Shown: positions 47,477 through 59,664, numbered from the stretch's first letter. The stretch is 64,000 bases of DNA from Prochlorococcus sp. AG-409-A10 (GCA_003216175.1 QCJG01000001.1:62001-126000), one strand, 5' to 3'. Notes: generated by a model not told the origin, from the sequence alone. Made by a program: numbers and translations.

Positions 47477-47935
47477 CTACTTATCAGGCAAGTCTGGAGT
47501 TTGATGTAATAATCTGTTCAACCTTAAGCGATCAATATTTAATGGATCCGGAGCAAGTTCACCAGCGACCTCTCGAAATGTATCTTCAACTTCATTAGAA
47601 ACTTTTACATCAAAAATTCTTTCCATCAGCGCTTCAATAGAATATAAATGAGCATTAATATTTTCAAGCTCAGAGATTACTTGTGTAATAGATTTTTCTT
47701 TTTTCTCAATCGTTCCATGTTGATAATTCTCTTCAAATTGATTGGATGAATTTGAAGCCAATTTCTTTTGCAAATCTTCTAAAACTCTTCCACACAAAGT
47801 TCTAAAAGATTGAAGCGCAGCCCAATTAATCTCTTGTTGTTTACGCAAAGTAGGAAACTCTCTAATCAAACGATCATGTTCCCTATAAAATCTGAGACAA
47901 TCTGGACATTGGCATGGTTCTTCAGACACCCTCAT
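47477..47935 (-). CDS. Conserved cyanobacterial hypothetical protein with N-terminal cysteines
   Basis: The 152-residue protein begins EEPCQCPDCLRFYREHDRL, where CxCPxC could bind a metal, and continues as mostly helical, charged sequence (SFRTLCGRVLEDLQKKLAS, VISELENINAHLYSIEALME). No catalytic motif or membrane segment is visible. It is 31 bases downstream of another small conserved gene and shares its strand, so they may be one operon. I do not recognise a named family. Confidence 0.6.
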   Translation of the reverse strand: MRVSEEPCQCPDCLRFYREHDRLIREFPTLRKQQEINWAALQSFRTLCGRVLEDLQKKLASNSSNQFEENYQHGTIEKKEKSITQVISELENINAHLYSIEALMERIFDVKVSNEVEDTFREVAGELAPDPLNIDRLRLNRLLHQTPDLPDK

Positions 47936-47966
47936 CGAGGCAGCTTAGGAACCATCATTACATTTC

Positions 47967-48305
47967 TTATGCCGTCATAGGGGGCTCACCGTTAAATAAG
48001 TCTCCTTCTCCTTCATTGTTATCCAAATCAGAGCTTTCAGGTAAAGGTATTTCAATGCTAGTAACCACTTGAATAACATCACGTAACCTCATTGAGTCGG
48101 CAAACCAACCCATCGCTTGTTCTGTATCACCTCTTCCTTCAGCATCATTGGACTGATCTTCATGAGCTTCAGCTAAAAGTGTTAACCAACATAAGCATCG
48201 AGCTTGAACAATTGATAAATCTAAATCACTCGGTTGAGAGTTAGATATGTTCTCACTCTCTTGTTGAACAAGCAATCGCAAGCGAAGATCGTGAAGCTGG
48301 GCCAT
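47967..48305 (-). CDS. Conserved small acidic protein, unknown function
   Basis: The 112-residue protein has an N-terminal helix (AQLHDLRLRLLVQQESEN), a central region SIVQARCLCWLTLLAEAHED and MGWFADSMRLRDVIQVVTSI, and an acidic tail with SSDLDNNEGEGDLFNGE. No domain is recognised. It lies between tRNA-Arg and the CxC protein on the same strand. It is encoded in the usual codon style of its neighbours, which supports a real gene. Confidence 0.55.
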   Translation of the reverse strand: MAQLHDLRLRLLVQQESENISNSQPSDLDLSIVQARCLCWLTLLAEAHEDQSNDAEGRGDTEQAMGWFADSMRLRDVIQVVTSIEIPLPESSDLDNNEGEGDLFNGEPPMTA

Positions 48306-48405
48306 GTTGACTGATTCACTACACCAACGCTAGCGAGAGAGTTATGATTGTGCACACCCACCACATATAGGACTACATATTTTTAGTTTTAATTCGTTTT
48401 TCAAA

Positions 48406-48479
<74 letters not shown>

Positions 48480-48510
48480 CTGAAATTAATTATGCCTTGA
48501 GGCATGATGG

Positions 48511-48917
48511 AGTTGAAAGCAGGGGAGGTGATCGCAATTGAACTTCAGCAAAAAGCTGAACAATTCTATTGAGGAAAGTCCGGGCTCCTATTTGGCCAGG
48601 CTTGCTGGGTAATTCCCAGTGCGGGTGACCGTGAGGATAGTGCCACAGAAACACACCGCCTAATGCTTAATGGGGAAATCCCAACAAGCGCGGCAAGGGT
48701 GCAAAGGTGCGGTAAGAGCGCACCAGCAGCATCGAGAGGTGCTGGCTAGGTAAACCCCGGCCAGGAGCAAGGCGAGGGGCACTGGATGGCCATAGACCTA
48801 GTCCCTAAGGAGAGCCGCTTGAGGCTATCGGTAACGATAGTCCCAGATAGATGATTGCCCATTACCTTTCTAAAGAAAGAAAAATGAACAGAACCCGGCT
48901 TATGACCTGCTTTCACT
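48511..48917 (+). ncRNA. rnpB: RNase P RNA (bacterial type A)
   Basis: The catalytic RNA that trims pre-tRNA 5' ends. The diagnostic block GAGGAAAGTCCGGGCTCC (about 48572-48589) and the late AACAGAACCCGGCTTATG are present, as are GGTAAGAGCGCACC and GAGAGGTGCTGGCTAGG. The outer P1 helix pairs AGTTGAAAGCAGG at 48511-48523 with CCTGCTTTCACT at 48906-48917, which sets the ends within a few bases. The length of about 407 is normal for a cyanobacterium. It starts about 31 bases from tRNA-Arg(CCU), which is on the other strand. Confidence 0.95.
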
Positions 48918-48992
48918 TTATTCATTTTACTTAAAAATATTACAATTAAAATCCTATTTTTTGATCACTTGAGTTATCTCTTTTAAATCATT

Positions 48993-49733
48993 ATGAAAAT
49001 CTCAAATCAACGAATAGACGAAATAATTAATTTTATTAAAGGTCTAAATTTAGATCAAGAATCTCAAAAGGAATTTACTAATGAAAAAATAAAAAATATT
49101 TTATTTGTTAATGAATCACTAACTCACAGTTCAGCAAATAATGAAATTAATTATGAAAATCTTGAATTTCTTGGAGATGCAGTTCTAAGACTCATTGCAT
49201 CAGATTTCATAAAAAATAAATATCCATATATGCAAGTAGGAGAAAGATCTGAACTTCGGTCACATCTTGTAAGTGATCAATGGCTAGAAGAAGTTGGCAA
49301 AAAAATAGAAATCAAAAGTGTACTAGTAATTGGCAACAAAGCACTTAGAGATAAATCAGCAAAGGCCACTATTCAAGCAGAGGCAACTGAAGCATTAATA
49401 GGAGCCTTGTATGAAAGTCTCAGTATTTTAGAGCCTATAAAAAATTGGCTTATTCCATTCTGGGATGAAAAAAGCAAAGAAGTTCTGGCGGATCCTCATA
49501 AGAAAAATTATAAATCAGCACTTCAGGAATTGACTCAAAGCAAAGGCTTATCAATTCCCATATACAAAACAGTTGAAATTGATAAAAAGCATGACAATCT
49601 AAAAAGATTTTTTTGTACTGTTTATATCAAAAATCAATCGATAGCTGAAGGTTGGGGAAAATCAATGAAACAAGCCGAAAAAGATACTGCATGTAAAGCA
49701 TTAAAATATTTGGAAAACAATGTAATTGATTAA
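48993..49733 (+). CDS. rnc: Ribonuclease III
   Basis: RNase III cuts double-stranded RNA in rRNA processing and mRNA control. The N-terminal catalytic domain contains LTHSSANNEINYENLEFLGD, the family signature with the Glu/Asp cluster, and AEATEALIGALYES. The C-terminal dsRNA-binding domain runs from about KSALQELTQSKGLS to the end (AEGWGKSMKQAEKDTACKAL). The length of 246 residues is normal. It follows rnpB on the same strand, 75 bases away. Confidence 0.95.
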   Translation: MKISNQRIDEIINFIKGLNLDQESQKEFTNEKIKNILFVNESLTHSSANNEINYENLEFLGDAVLRLIASDFIKNKYPYMQVGERSELRSHLVSDQWLEEVGKKIEIKSVLVIGNKALRDKSAKATIQAEATEALIGALYESLSILEPIKNWLIPFWDEKSKEVLADPHKKNYKSALQELTQSKGLSIPIYKTVEIDKKHDNLKRFFCTVYIKNQSIAEGWGKSMKQAEKDTACKALKYLENNVID

Positions 49734-49761
49734 TAATTAGTACCTTTCGGAAAAAGATTAA

Positions 49762-49947
49762 TTAGCTTTTCATCAGATCTGTCAAAGGCAGTGTTAATAA
49801 TTTATCCCAATTCCCTCCTTCAAAAAGAACTGCGGCTTTATTACCACTTATTCTTTGCACAAAACCTTCATAACCATTGTAAATTGACTCTTGGTTATTA
49901 ACAGTAACTGTTGTCCCAGGGAGAATAGGAGCTTTTGCATCAGTCAT
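49762..49947 (-). CDS. ndhS: NDH-1 subunit NdhS (DUF3252)
   Basis: The 61-residue SH3-like protein has APILPGTTVTVNNQESIYNG and VLFEGGNWDKLLTLPL, which match the ferredoxin-binding NdhS subunit of the photosynthetic NDH-1 complex. This subunit helps ferredoxin donate electrons to NDH-1 for cyclic flow. The length is close to the family minimum, and the N-terminal and C-terminal tails are short. It sits between rnc and rimM in the opposite direction. Confidence 0.75.
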   Translation of the reverse strand: MTDAKAPILPGTTVTVNNQESIYNGYEGFVQRISGNKAAVLFEGGNWDKLLTLPLTDLMKS

Positions 49948-49994
49948 AATTAAACATATTCAAATAAACTATTAAAACAAGTCTACTCATAAAA

Positions 49995-50525
49995 ATGATC
50001 GAAAAAGATAAATGGATGTCAATAGGTGAAATTGTTGCTCCGCAGGGATTAAAAGGAGATATTCGGATTAAACCTAACAGCGACTTTCCTGAAAGATTTA
50101 CACAACCAGGAAGACGATGGATTCAAAAAACTAATGAATTGCCAACTGAAATCAAATTAAAGAAAGGCACTCTTATTCCAGGTAAATCAATCTATATACT
50201 TTCTATCGAGGGAGTATCTAATAGGAGTTCTGCAGAGGAGATGATTGGTTGGAAATTAGTTATTCCAGTTGATAGCAGACCAATGTTGAGTAAAGATGAG
50301 TACCATTACTTTGATTTAATTGGTTTAGAAGTTAGGAGAGGTCAAACAAAGACTCTAATTGGTTATGTAACTGACTTAATCAAGGGAGGGAACGACCTTC
50401 TAGAGATAGAGTTAGTAGAAGGTAAAAAAGTTTTGATACCTTTTGTTAAAGAAATTGTCCCAGAAATAGAAATCAAAGAAAAATGGCTCCTAATCGATCC
50501 ACCCCCTGGCTTATTGGAACTCTAA
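49995..50525 (+). CDS. rimM: 16S rRNA processing protein RimM
   Basis: RimM assists 30S subunit maturation and binds ribosomal protein S19. The 176-residue protein begins with the RimM N-terminal domain (MSIGEIVAPQGLKGDIRIKP) and ends with a PRC-barrel domain (YHYFDLIGLEVRRGQTKTLI, then LLEIELVEGKKVLIPFVKEI). The length is normal. It is 52 bases upstream of the manC-type gene, on the same strand. Confidence 0.94.
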   Translation: MIEKDKWMSIGEIVAPQGLKGDIRIKPNSDFPERFTQPGRRWIQKTNELPTEIKLKKGTLIPGKSIYILSIEGVSNRSSAEEMIGWKLVIPVDSRPMLSKDEYHYFDLIGLEVRRGQTKTLIGYVTDLIKGGNDLLEIELVEGKKVLIPFVKEIVPEIEIKEKWLLIDPPPGLLEL

Positions 50526-50577
50526 TAATCATTCAGGTTTTGAATCAGAACTTTAGACATGGAGCACAAAGTTATTT

Positions 50578-52035
50578 ATGGAAATAACTGATAACTCAAT
50601 AATCCCTGTCATTCTTAGTGGTGGATCAGGAACAAGACTTTGGCCACTTTCTAGAGAAAGTTATCCTAAACAATTTCTAGCATTAGATTCACGAACAAAA
50701 AAAACTCTTTTGCAGAAAACTTATGAAAGGCTTCTTGGTTTAGAGGGACTGGAAAATCCAATATTGATATGCAATGAGGATCATAGATTTATCGTTGCAG
50801 AGCAATTTAGAGAGATCAATACTGAGCCTGAAGCAATTATTCTGGAGCCCGTAGGACGTAACACTGCCCCAGCAATTGCGGTTGCCGCTCTTCAAGCAAT
50901 GTCTTTAGGTAAAGATCCTATGCTTTTGATTTTGGCAGCCGATCACTTGATAGAAGATATCTTTGAGTTTCAAAGAGTAATCCAATCAGCAAAAACATAT
51001 GCAAATCAAGGGAGGCTAGTGACTTTTGGGATTGTCCCAACATGCGCAGAAACTGGTTACGGTTACATTGAAGCGAAAGAATTGCCTCGTAAAGAAGATC
51101 AAATAACTGGTTTAGAAATAAACAAATTTATAGAAAAACCTAATAAAGATATAGCAGAGAAATTAATCAAAGATTCTCGCTACACTTGGAATAGTGGGAT
51201 GTTTCTTTTTAAAGCGAGTTCAATACTAAGTGAATTAAAAAAATTCTCTCCAGAAATAATCAATTATTGTAAAATTGCTATTGAAAAAGATGTAGAAGAT
51301 CTTGATTTCCTACGATTAGAAGCAGAATCATTCAAGAAATGTCCAAAAATATCTTTAGATATTGCAGTAATGGAAAAAACAAAATTAGGAACCGTTCTTC
51401 CTTTAAATGTAGGATGGAGTGATATAGGCAGTTGGAAATCTCTGTGGGATATTAGTCAAAAAAATAATGATGGAAACTATATAAATGGTAGAGTAATAAC
51501 TGAAAAAAGTAAAAACTGTTATTTAAGCAGTGAACAACGTTTAGTTGTGGGTATAGGAATAGAAAATATAATAGTTGTAGATACAAAAGACGCTCTTTTA
51601 GTTGCTAATAAAGATCAATCTCAAAATATTGGAAATATAGTAAAAAGTCTCAACTCAGAAACCTTTCCAGAAGGTAAAATGCACAGAAAAATTTATAGAC
51701 CATGGGGTAATTACACTACAATAGTTGAAGGGAATAGGTGGCTAGTGAAGCTTATAGAAGTAAAGCCAAACGCTTCTCTTTCTTTACAAATGCATCATCA
51801 TAGAGCTGAACATTGGGTTGTAGTTAACGGAACAGCCTTAATAGAAAAAAATGGAGAGAAACAACTTTTAAGTGAAAATGAAAGTACATTTATTCCTTTG
51901 GGTTGCAAGCATAGATTAAGCAATCCAGGGAAAATGAAACTTGAGCTTATTGAAGTTCAAAGTGGAACGTATTTAGATGAAGAAGATATTATTCGTTTTG
52001 AAGATTCTTATGGAAGAATAAAAAATCTTATTTAA
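50578..52035 (+). CDS. manC: Mannose-1-phosphate guanylyltransferase / mannose-6-phosphate isomerase
   Basis: The 485-residue bifunctional enzyme supplies GDP-mannose for polysaccharide and glycoprotein synthesis. The N-terminal nucleotidyltransferase has ILSGGSGTRLWPLSRESYPK and LILAADHLIEDI. The C-terminal cupin domain has RPWGNYTTIVEGNRW, LSLQMHHHRAEHWVVVNGTA and a metal-binding His set. The type II architecture is complete. It runs with rimM and is convergent with glmS. Confidence 0.92.
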   Translation: MEITDNSIIPVILSGGSGTRLWPLSRESYPKQFLALDSRTKKTLLQKTYERLLGLEGLENPILICNEDHRFIVAEQFREINTEPEAIILEPVGRNTAPAIAVAALQAMSLGKDPMLLILAADHLIEDIFEFQRVIQSAKTYANQGRLVTFGIVPTCAETGYGYIEAKELPRKEDQITGLEINKFIEKPNKDIAEKLIKDSRYTWNSGMFLFKASSILSELKKFSPEIINYCKIAIEKDVEDLDFLRLEAESFKKCPKISLDIAVMEKTKLGTVLPLNVGWSDIGSWKSLWDISQKNNDGNYINGRVITEKSKNCYLSSEQRLVVGIGIENIIVVDTKDALLVANKDQSQNIGNIVKSLNSETFPEGKMHRKIYRPWGNYTTIVEGNRWLVKLIEVKPNASLSLQMHHHRAEHWVVVNGTALIEKNGEKQLLSENESTFIPLGCKHRLSNPGKMKLELIEVQSGTYLDEEDIIRFEDSYGRIKNLI

Positions 52036-52081
52036 TAAAACTAGAAATTAATTAGATAAAAACATTTAAAGTTAAAAATTT

Positions 52082-53986
52082 CTATTCCACAGTTACACTT
52101 TTTGCTAAATTTCTAGGCTGATCAACATCTAAACCTTTATGAGCTGCTATATGGTAACTAAATAACTGTAAAGGTACAACGGTCAATAGAGGACTCACCC
52201 ATTCACTAACTTTTGGAATAGTAAATAATTCATCAAACATTTCTGATTCCGATCCACATGTAGATACCCCAATTAAACGTGCATCTCTTGCTTTGGCTTC
52301 TTGAGAGTTACTGAGAACCTTTTCATAAACGACTCCAGGTACAGCTAGTGATACCACTGGAACATGTTGATCTAACAGTGCTATTGGTCCATGTTTTAGT
52401 TCTCCAGCTGGATAGCCCTGAGCATGGATGTAGCTTATTTCCTTTAGCTTAAGAGCACCTTCAAGTGCAATTGGATAATTTATTCCTCTACCTAAGAAAA
52501 TTACATCCTTTGTTTCAACAAACAAATGTGCTATCCCCTGAGAAAGTGAATCATGTTTTTTGATAAGACCTGTTAATTGTTTAGGAATTAATCTCAAATC
52601 ATTAGATAGATCTAAAATTTCTTGAGAGGTTCTTTGTTGCCTTTGAGAGGCAAATAAAAGTGTCAAACCATAAAAGGACAACATTTGGCCAAGAAAGGTT
52701 TTAGTTGCTGCAACACCTATTTCAATGCCTGCTCCAATATCAATAACATTATCTAATTCGCGACCTAATGAACTATCAACTCTATTAGTAATTGCCAACT
52801 GATGAAAGGAAAAATTAGGATCTTTAGTCGCATCTCGTCTCTCCTTTTCCATTCTTAATGCAGCCAAGGTATCTGCTGTTTCTCCCGATTGACTTACTCC
52901 TATTGTCAAAGTATTTGGGGAAAGTGGAGGGGGAGCATATCTAAATTCACTCGCGAAATATACCTTTGTAGGAACTCCTGCAAACTGTTCTAACAAATAA
53001 GCACCAACCATACCTGCATGTCTGCTTGTACCACAAGCAAGTATTTGTATTTGTTCTATCTTCTCAAGAATAGATTTAGATATTGGTAAAGCCACTGATT
53101 TTTCAGAGGGCAAATCCATAGGCAAAAATCTATCTATCCATAGTTGTGCTGTCTCTGGCTGCTCATAAATTTCTTTAAGCATGAAATGACGGAAATTTTT
53201 TTTATCCGCAAAAAGTTCTGTGCCCTTTAAAATCGATGTTGCTCTTTGCTGCCTATTTCCATGATCATCATAAAGTTCAATTCCTAAAGGAGTTAAAAGA
53301 GCGATTTCATTATCCCTTAAAGGTAAAAATGTACGGGTAAATCCTACTAATGCTGGGGTATCACTTGCACAAAAGAACTCACCTTCACCAAAGCCAAGAA
53401 CTAATGGCGCTTGCCCCCTAGCGACTACTAAAGCATTGGGTGCCTTAGACCAAATCACTGCTATTGCATATGTCCCCTCTAATAAAGTCAAAACTTTTTG
53501 AACAGCTATTAATAATGTTTGTTCATTAGGGGTAAGTCCATTTGCTAAACAGTGTTCTATCTCTAGCCCAATTAAATGTGGAATTATCTCAGTGTCAGTT
53601 TCCGAGGTCAATTTTATTCCTTTAAGTTTCAGGCTTGCAGATAATTCTCTGTGATTTTCGATAATTCCATTTTGCACAACTGCAATTTGTCCTGAGGAAT
53701 CAAGATGAGGATGAGCATTTCTTTCGTTAGGTTTACCATGTGTAGCCCATCTGGTATGAGCAATACCTACTTGACCTTTGGGTGGTTTTTTTTTAATTAA
53801 ATTAGATAAGTTAATCAGCTTTCCTTTTGTTTTTGTGACATTTAGTTGTCCATATTGATCGTTATTTAATTTATCAATTGTTGCTATCCCTGCTGAGTCA
53901 TAGCCACGGTATTCAAGTTTTCTTAATCCATCAATAAGTAAAGGAGAAACTTCTCTAGAACCAATAACAGCAAAAATGCCACACAT
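52082..53986 (-). CDS. glmS: Glutamine-fructose-6-phosphate aminotransferase (isomerizing)
   Basis: GlmS makes glucosamine-6-phosphate for cell wall and lipopolysaccharide. The N-terminal glutaminase starts MCGIFAVIGS with Cys2 as nucleophile, then RGYDSAGIAT and HTRWATHGKPNERNAHPH. Two SIS domains follow (ILACGTSRHAGMVGAYLLEQ and GRGINYPIALEGALKLKEIS), and the C-terminus DQPRNLAKSVTVE is the usual one. The length of 634 residues is slightly over the E. coli enzyme. It is 64 bases downstream of psaC on the same strand. Confidence 0.97.
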   Translation of the reverse strand: MCGIFAVIGSREVSPLLIDGLRKLEYRGYDSAGIATIDKLNNDQYGQLNVTKTKGKLINLSNLIKKKPPKGQVGIAHTRWATHGKPNERNAHPHLDSSGQIAVVQNGIIENHRELSASLKLKGIKLTSETDTEIIPHLIGLEIEHCLANGLTPNEQTLLIAVQKVLTLLEGTYAIAVIWSKAPNALVVARGQAPLVLGFGEGEFFCASDTPALVGFTRTFLPLRDNEIALLTPLGIELYDDHGNRQQRATSILKGTELFADKKNFRHFMLKEIYEQPETAQLWIDRFLPMDLPSEKSVALPISKSILEKIEQIQILACGTSRHAGMVGAYLLEQFAGVPTKVYFASEFRYAPPPLSPNTLTIGVSQSGETADTLAALRMEKERRDATKDPNFSFHQLAITNRVDSSLGRELDNVIDIGAGIEIGVAATKTFLGQMLSFYGLTLLFASQRQQRTSQEILDLSNDLRLIPKQLTGLIKKHDSLSQGIAHLFVETKDVIFLGRGINYPIALEGALKLKEISYIHAQGYPAGELKHGPIALLDQHVPVVSLAVPGVVYEKVLSNSQEAKARDARLIGVSTCGSESEMFDELFTIPKVSEWVSPLLTVVPLQLFSYHIAAHKGLDVDQPRNLAKSVTVE

Positions 53987-54050
53987 ATATTTAAATTAAC
54001 ATCACAAATTACTTATATAAAATAAACCTTCGTTAAGAAAATACTAATTT

Positions 54051-54344
<294 letters not shown>

Positions 54345-54432
54345 CTACATAAAAAAAAATAGTTGCAATGCCGTCACTTTTGTTAACTCGACACTCTAAC
54401 CCGTAGTATTGGAAGTCAGGTCTAAGAAGGTT

Positions 54433-54675
54433 ATGTCCCAGGAAGCAATCCTTGAAAAAGTTCGTTCTATTGTCGCAGAACAACTAAGTGTTGAAGCCGG
54501 TGAAGTAAAACCGGATTCAAATTTCCAAAACGACCTCGGAGCTGACTCTCTCGACACTGTCGAATTAGTGATGGCTCTTGAAGAGGCATTTGACATAGAG
54601 ATCCCCGACGAGGCTGCAGAAGGCATTGCCACTGTTGGGGATGCAGTCAAATACATTGAAGAAAAACAGTCTTGA
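54433..54675 (+). CDS. acpP: Acyl carrier protein
   Basis: ACP carries fatty acyl chains on a phosphopantetheine arm. The segment [20 protein letters not shown] contains the attachment Ser (in DSLD), and the acidic helix 2-3 follows ([15 protein letters not shown]). I start at ATG 54433 ([10 protein letters not shown]), preceded by AAGAAGG, giving the normal length of 80 residues; an upstream GTG at 54409 would add eight residues that are not typical. The next gene is fabF, starting 7 bases after its stop. Confidence 0.97.
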   Translation: MSQEAILEKVRSIVAEQLSVEAGEVKPDSNFQNDLGADSLDTVELVMALEEAFDIEIPDEAAEGIATVGDAVKYIEEKQS

Positions 54676-54682
54676 GGTTCAA

Positions 54683-55930
54683 ATGATGGAGAAACTCCAT
54701 CGAGTTGTTATTACAGGTCTTGGCGCCATTACACCTATTGGCAACAACATCGAAAGTTACCTCCAAGGGCTTCAATCCGGGCAAAACGGGGTAGATCAAA
54801 TAACACTCTTTGACGCCTCATCCCATGCTTGCAGATTTGCAGCAGAGGTAAAAAGTTTTGACCCGACTGGAAAATTAGAGCCAAAAGAATCCAAAAGATG
54901 GGATCGCTTTTCAAAATTTGGAGTCATCGCAGCAAAAGAAGCCTTGAATCATTCAGGGCTTATAATTGACGACTCAAATTCTGGAAGAATTGGTGTAATT
55001 ATTGGTTCTGGAGTTGGCGGATTGCTAACTATGGAAACCCAAGCTCATGTTTTAAATAACAAAGGAGCTAGTCGCGTTAGTCCATTTACTGTCCCCATGA
55101 TGATTCCCAACATGGCTACAGGGCTAGCGGCTATTGCACTTGGCGCTAAAGGTCCAAGTTCCGCTGTTTCAACTGCATGTGCCGCTGGATCAAATGCAAT
55201 AGGTGATGCATTCAGATTGCTTCAATTAGGCAAAGCAGATGCAATGGTTTGCGGAGGAGCAGAAGCAAGTATCACTCCTTTAGGAGTAGCAGGATTTGCT
55301 AGCGCGAAGGCTCTATCTTTCAGAAATGATGATCCATCTACCGCAAGTAGACCATTTGATTCTCAACGAGATGGATTTGTAATTGGAGAAGGGGCTGGAG
55401 TACTAATTTTAGAAACTCTTGATCATGCACGAAAGAGAGACGCAACAATCCATGCAGAAATCATTGGTTATGGAACCACTTGTGATGCTCATCACATTAC
55501 CTCTCCTACTCCAGGAGGAGTAGGAGGTGCAGAAGCTATGAAACTTGCATTAATTGATGGAAAAATTAATCCAGAAGAAGTCGATTACATTAATGCTCAC
55601 GGAACTAGCACCCCGGCCAATGACAGTAATGAAACATCTGCTATTAAAACTGCTTTGGGAAATCATGCGTATCAAGTCCCTACAAGCTCAACCAAATCTA
55701 TGACTGGTCACCTACTAGGAGGGTCTGGTGGAATCGAGGCTGTTGCTTGTGCTCTGGCAATAAAACATGAAATAATTCCGCCAACAATTAATTATTCCAA
55801 TCCAGACCCAAATTGTGATCTTGATTATGTACCCAACAAAGCAAGAGAAAAAAAATTAGGTGTCGTACTATCTAACTCATTCGGGTTTGGCGGTCACAAT
55901 GTCTGTCTAGCTTTTCGACAAATGATCTAA
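54683..55930 (+). CDS. fabF: 3-oxoacyl-ACP synthase II
   Basis: FabF elongates acyl-ACP with malonyl-ACP. The 415-residue protein has HRVVITGLGAITPIGNN at the N-terminus, the catalytic Cys in SAVSTACAAGSNAIGDA, the first catalytic His in NAHGTSTPAND and the second in KSMTGHLLGGSGG, and the C-terminal NSFGFGGHNVCLAF. The start is ATG 54683 (MMEKLHR). It forms an acpP-fabF operon, with tkt 57 bases downstream. Confidence 0.97.
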   Translation: MMEKLHRVVITGLGAITPIGNNIESYLQGLQSGQNGVDQITLFDASSHACRFAAEVKSFDPTGKLEPKESKRWDRFSKFGVIAAKEALNHSGLIIDDSNSGRIGVIIGSGVGGLLTMETQAHVLNNKGASRVSPFTVPMMIPNMATGLAAIALGAKGPSSAVSTACAAGSNAIGDAFRLLQLGKADAMVCGGAEASITPLGVAGFASAKALSFRNDDPSTASRPFDSQRDGFVIGEGAGVLILETLDHARKRDATIHAEIIGYGTTCDAHHITSPTPGGVGGAEAMKLALIDGKINPEEVDYINAHGTSTPANDSNETSAIKTALGNHAYQVPTSSTKSMTGHLLGGSGGIEAVACALAIKHEIIPPTINYSNPDPNCDLDYVPNKAREKKLGVVLSNSFGFGGHNVCLAFRQMI

Positions 55931-55987
55931 ATCAATTTCATTTTCTCTTTCAACTTAAATTTCTTCTCACCCACTCACTAATTCAAA

Positions 55988-58000
55988 ATGGTTGCCTTGA
56001 CTACTTCCTTAGACACACTTTGCATCAACAGCATCAGAATGCTCGCTGTTGATGCAATTAATAAATCCAAAAGTGGTCACCCAGGTTTGCCTATGGGTTG
56101 CGCACCTATGGGTTATGCATTGTGGGACAAACACTTACATCACAATCCAAAAAACCCAAAATGGTTTAATCGAGACAGATTTGTTCTTTCAGCAGGTCAT
56201 GGATGCATGCTTTTGTATGCTCTTTTGCATTTGACTGGCTATGACTCTGTCACCATTGAAGATATAAAAGAATTTAGACAGTGGGGCGCTAAGACTCCAG
56301 GACATCCAGAGACCTTCGAAACTCCTGGAGTTGAAGTAACTGCAGGACCTTTGGGAGCAGGAATATCAAATGCAGTTGGATTAGCCATTGCGGAAGCTCA
56401 CCTTGCCGCAAAATTCAACAAGCCTGATTCAACAGTTGTAGACCATTACACCTATGTGATCATGGGGGATGGATGTAATCAAGAGGGTATTTCTTCAGAA
56501 GCCTGTTCTCTTGCTGGGCATTTAAAACTTGGAAAATTAATCGCTCTCTATGACGATAATCACATCACTATTGATGGAAGAACAGATGTCTCATTTACGG
56601 AGGATGTCTTAAAAAGATATGAGGCATACGGATGGGACGTACAAGAAATTCCTGAGGGTAATACAGATGTTGAGGGTATATCTCAAGCAATCGAAAAGGC
56701 CAAATCCGTCACTGATAAGCCATCAATTATCAAAGTAACAACAACTATCGGCTACGGGTCACCTAATAAAAGTGATACTGCAGGTATTCACGGTGCCCCA
56801 TTGGGAGAAGAAGAGGCCGAACTTACAAGAAAGCAATTAGATTGGCCATACAAACCTTTCGAGGTTCCCCAAGATGTTTACGATCAATATCGTCAAGCCA
56901 TTCAAAAAGGTGCACAACTAGAAGAAGAATGGAATCAAACCCTCGCCTCATACAAAGCTAAATATCCTAATGAAGCATCTGAATTTGAGCGCATGTTGAG
57001 AGGTGAACTCCCTGAAGGATGGGATAAAGATTTACCTACCTATACATCCGATGATAAAGGAGTCGCTACTAGAAAACATTCTCAAATATGTCTAGGTGCT
57101 CTTGGTCCAAACATTCCTGAACTAATTGGCGGTTCTGCTGATTTAACGCATTCAAATTACACAGATATAAAAGGTGAAACTGGATCTTTTCAATATGACA
57201 GTCCTGAAAAACGTTATTTACATTTTGGTGTCAGAGAGCATGCTATGGCAGCCATATTGAATGGTATTGCTTATCACGATAGTGGTTTAATTCCTTATGG
57301 TGGAACCTTCTTAGTCTTCGCAGACTACATGAGAGGATCGATGCGTCTTTCCGCTCTTAGTGAGCTGGGGGTTATTTATGTTTTAACCCATGATTCCATA
57401 GGTGTTGGTGAAGATGGTCCAACACATCAACCAATAGAAACCATTCCATCATTGAGAGCAATGCCAAATATGATGGTATTCCGTCCAGGCGATGGCAATG
57501 AAACCAGTGGTGCTTATAAGGTTGCCATTAAAAATCGCAAGAGACCAAGTTCCTTATGCCTAAGTAGGCAGGGTATGGCCAATCAACAAAATTCATCCGT
57601 AGATAAAGTTGCTTTAGGTGGATACGTACTTGAAGATTGCGATGGCACTCCTGAACTAATACTTATTGGAACTGGAACTGAACTTGATTTATGTGTTCAA
57701 GCAGCGAAAAAGCTAACTACAGAGGGGAGAAAAGTGCGTGTGGTTTCTATGCCATGCGTTGAACTTTTTGAAGAACAAAGCGAAAGTTATAAAGAAGAAG
57801 TCTTACCATCTAACATCAGAAAACGCATAGTAGTTGAAGCTGCAGAAAGCTTTGGTTGGCATAAATATATTGGTCTTGATGGTGACAGCGTAACTATGAA
57901 TAGCTTTGGAGCATCTGCTCCAGGTGGATTATGTATGGAAAAATTTGGATTTACAGTTGAAAACGTACTAGATAAATCTAGAAATCTTCTCAACAAATAA
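55988..58000 (+). CDS. tktA: Transketolase
   Basis: Transketolase moves two-carbon units in the Calvin cycle and pentose phosphate pathway, using thiamin diphosphate. The 670-residue protein has [19 protein letters not shown], the TPP motif [16 protein letters not shown]...[24 protein letters not shown] and [18 protein letters not shown]. The length is typical. Co-directional acpP-fabF lies upstream, and thiC lies convergent; both enzyme and riboswitch-controlled thiC involve thiamin diphosphate, which is a coincidence of position at best. Confidence 0.97.
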   Translation: MVALTTSLDTLCINSIRMLAVDAINKSKSGHPGLPMGCAPMGYALWDKHLHHNPKNPKWFNRDRFVLSAGHGCMLLYALLHLTGYDSVTIEDIKEFRQWGAKTPGHPETFETPGVEVTAGPLGAGISNAVGLAIAEAHLAAKFNKPDSTVVDHYTYVIMGDGCNQEGISSEACSLAGHLKLGKLIALYDDNHITIDGRTDVSFTEDVLKRYEAYGWDVQEIPEGNTDVEGISQAIEKAKSVTDKPSIIKVTTTIGYGSPNKSDTAGIHGAPLGEEEAELTRKQLDWPYKPFEVPQDVYDQYRQAIQKGAQLEEEWNQTLASYKAKYPNEASEFERMLRGELPEGWDKDLPTYTSDDKGVATRKHSQICLGALGPNIPELIGGSADLTHSNYTDIKGETGSFQYDSPEKRYLHFGVREHAMAAILNGIAYHDSGLIPYGGTFLVFADYMRGSMRLSALSELGVIYVLTHDSIGVGEDGPTHQPIETIPSLRAMPNMMVFRPGDGNETSGAYKVAIKNRKRPSSLCLSRQGMANQQNSSVDKVALGGYVLEDCDGTPELILIGTGTELDLCVQAAKKLTTEGRKVRVVSMPCVELFEEQSESYKEEVLPSNIRKRIVVEAAESFGWHKYIGLDGDSVTMNSFGASAPGGLCMEKFGFTVENVLDKSRNLLNK

Positions 58001-58036
58001 AAGTAAACATTTAATTACCAAATAGTTATTAATCCA

Positions 58037-59461
<1,425 letters not shown>

Positions 59462-59510
59462 CTAAAAAGCTATTGAATAAAAGAGGAGCAATATGCATAA
59501 AGATCACAAG

Positions 59511-59600
59511 ATTTCACCTTCCTTACACTGGTTCAAACCAGTCAAGTTCAGAGGGTGTGATCTCAGCCATATAGCAAAGCGATATGGCACCCCTAGTGAT
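59511..59600 (-). promoter_or_regulatory. TPP riboswitch upstream of thiC
   Basis: On the minus strand the element has the THI-box order: TAGGGGTGCC, a variable P3 arm, GGCTGAGATCACACCC, then CTGAACTTGACTGGTTTGAA and GTGTAAGGAAGGTGA. The P1 stem can form from ATCACT and GGTGA. The conserved CTGAGA and the GGGGTGCC/GGAAGG pairs are clear. When thiamin diphosphate binds, it should reduce thiC expression. The thiC ATG is 53 bases downstream of its end, with a CTCCTC sequence in between that could mask a ribosome-binding site. Confidence 0.9.
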
Positions 59601-59664
59601 AAGTACAAATTAGCTCGAAATCCGCATCTAAACCCTAAAGTTTTTATAGATAAAAATTTTGGAA

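Noticed and set aside
54409..54432. GTG start for acpP giving MEVRSKKV
   Set aside because: The ATG at 54433 gives the standard 80-residue protein, with AAGAAGG in front of it.
54626..54682. Upstream start for fabF inside acpP
   Set aside because: It would overlap the acyl carrier protein gene; the family N-terminus begins at the MMEKLHR start at 54683.
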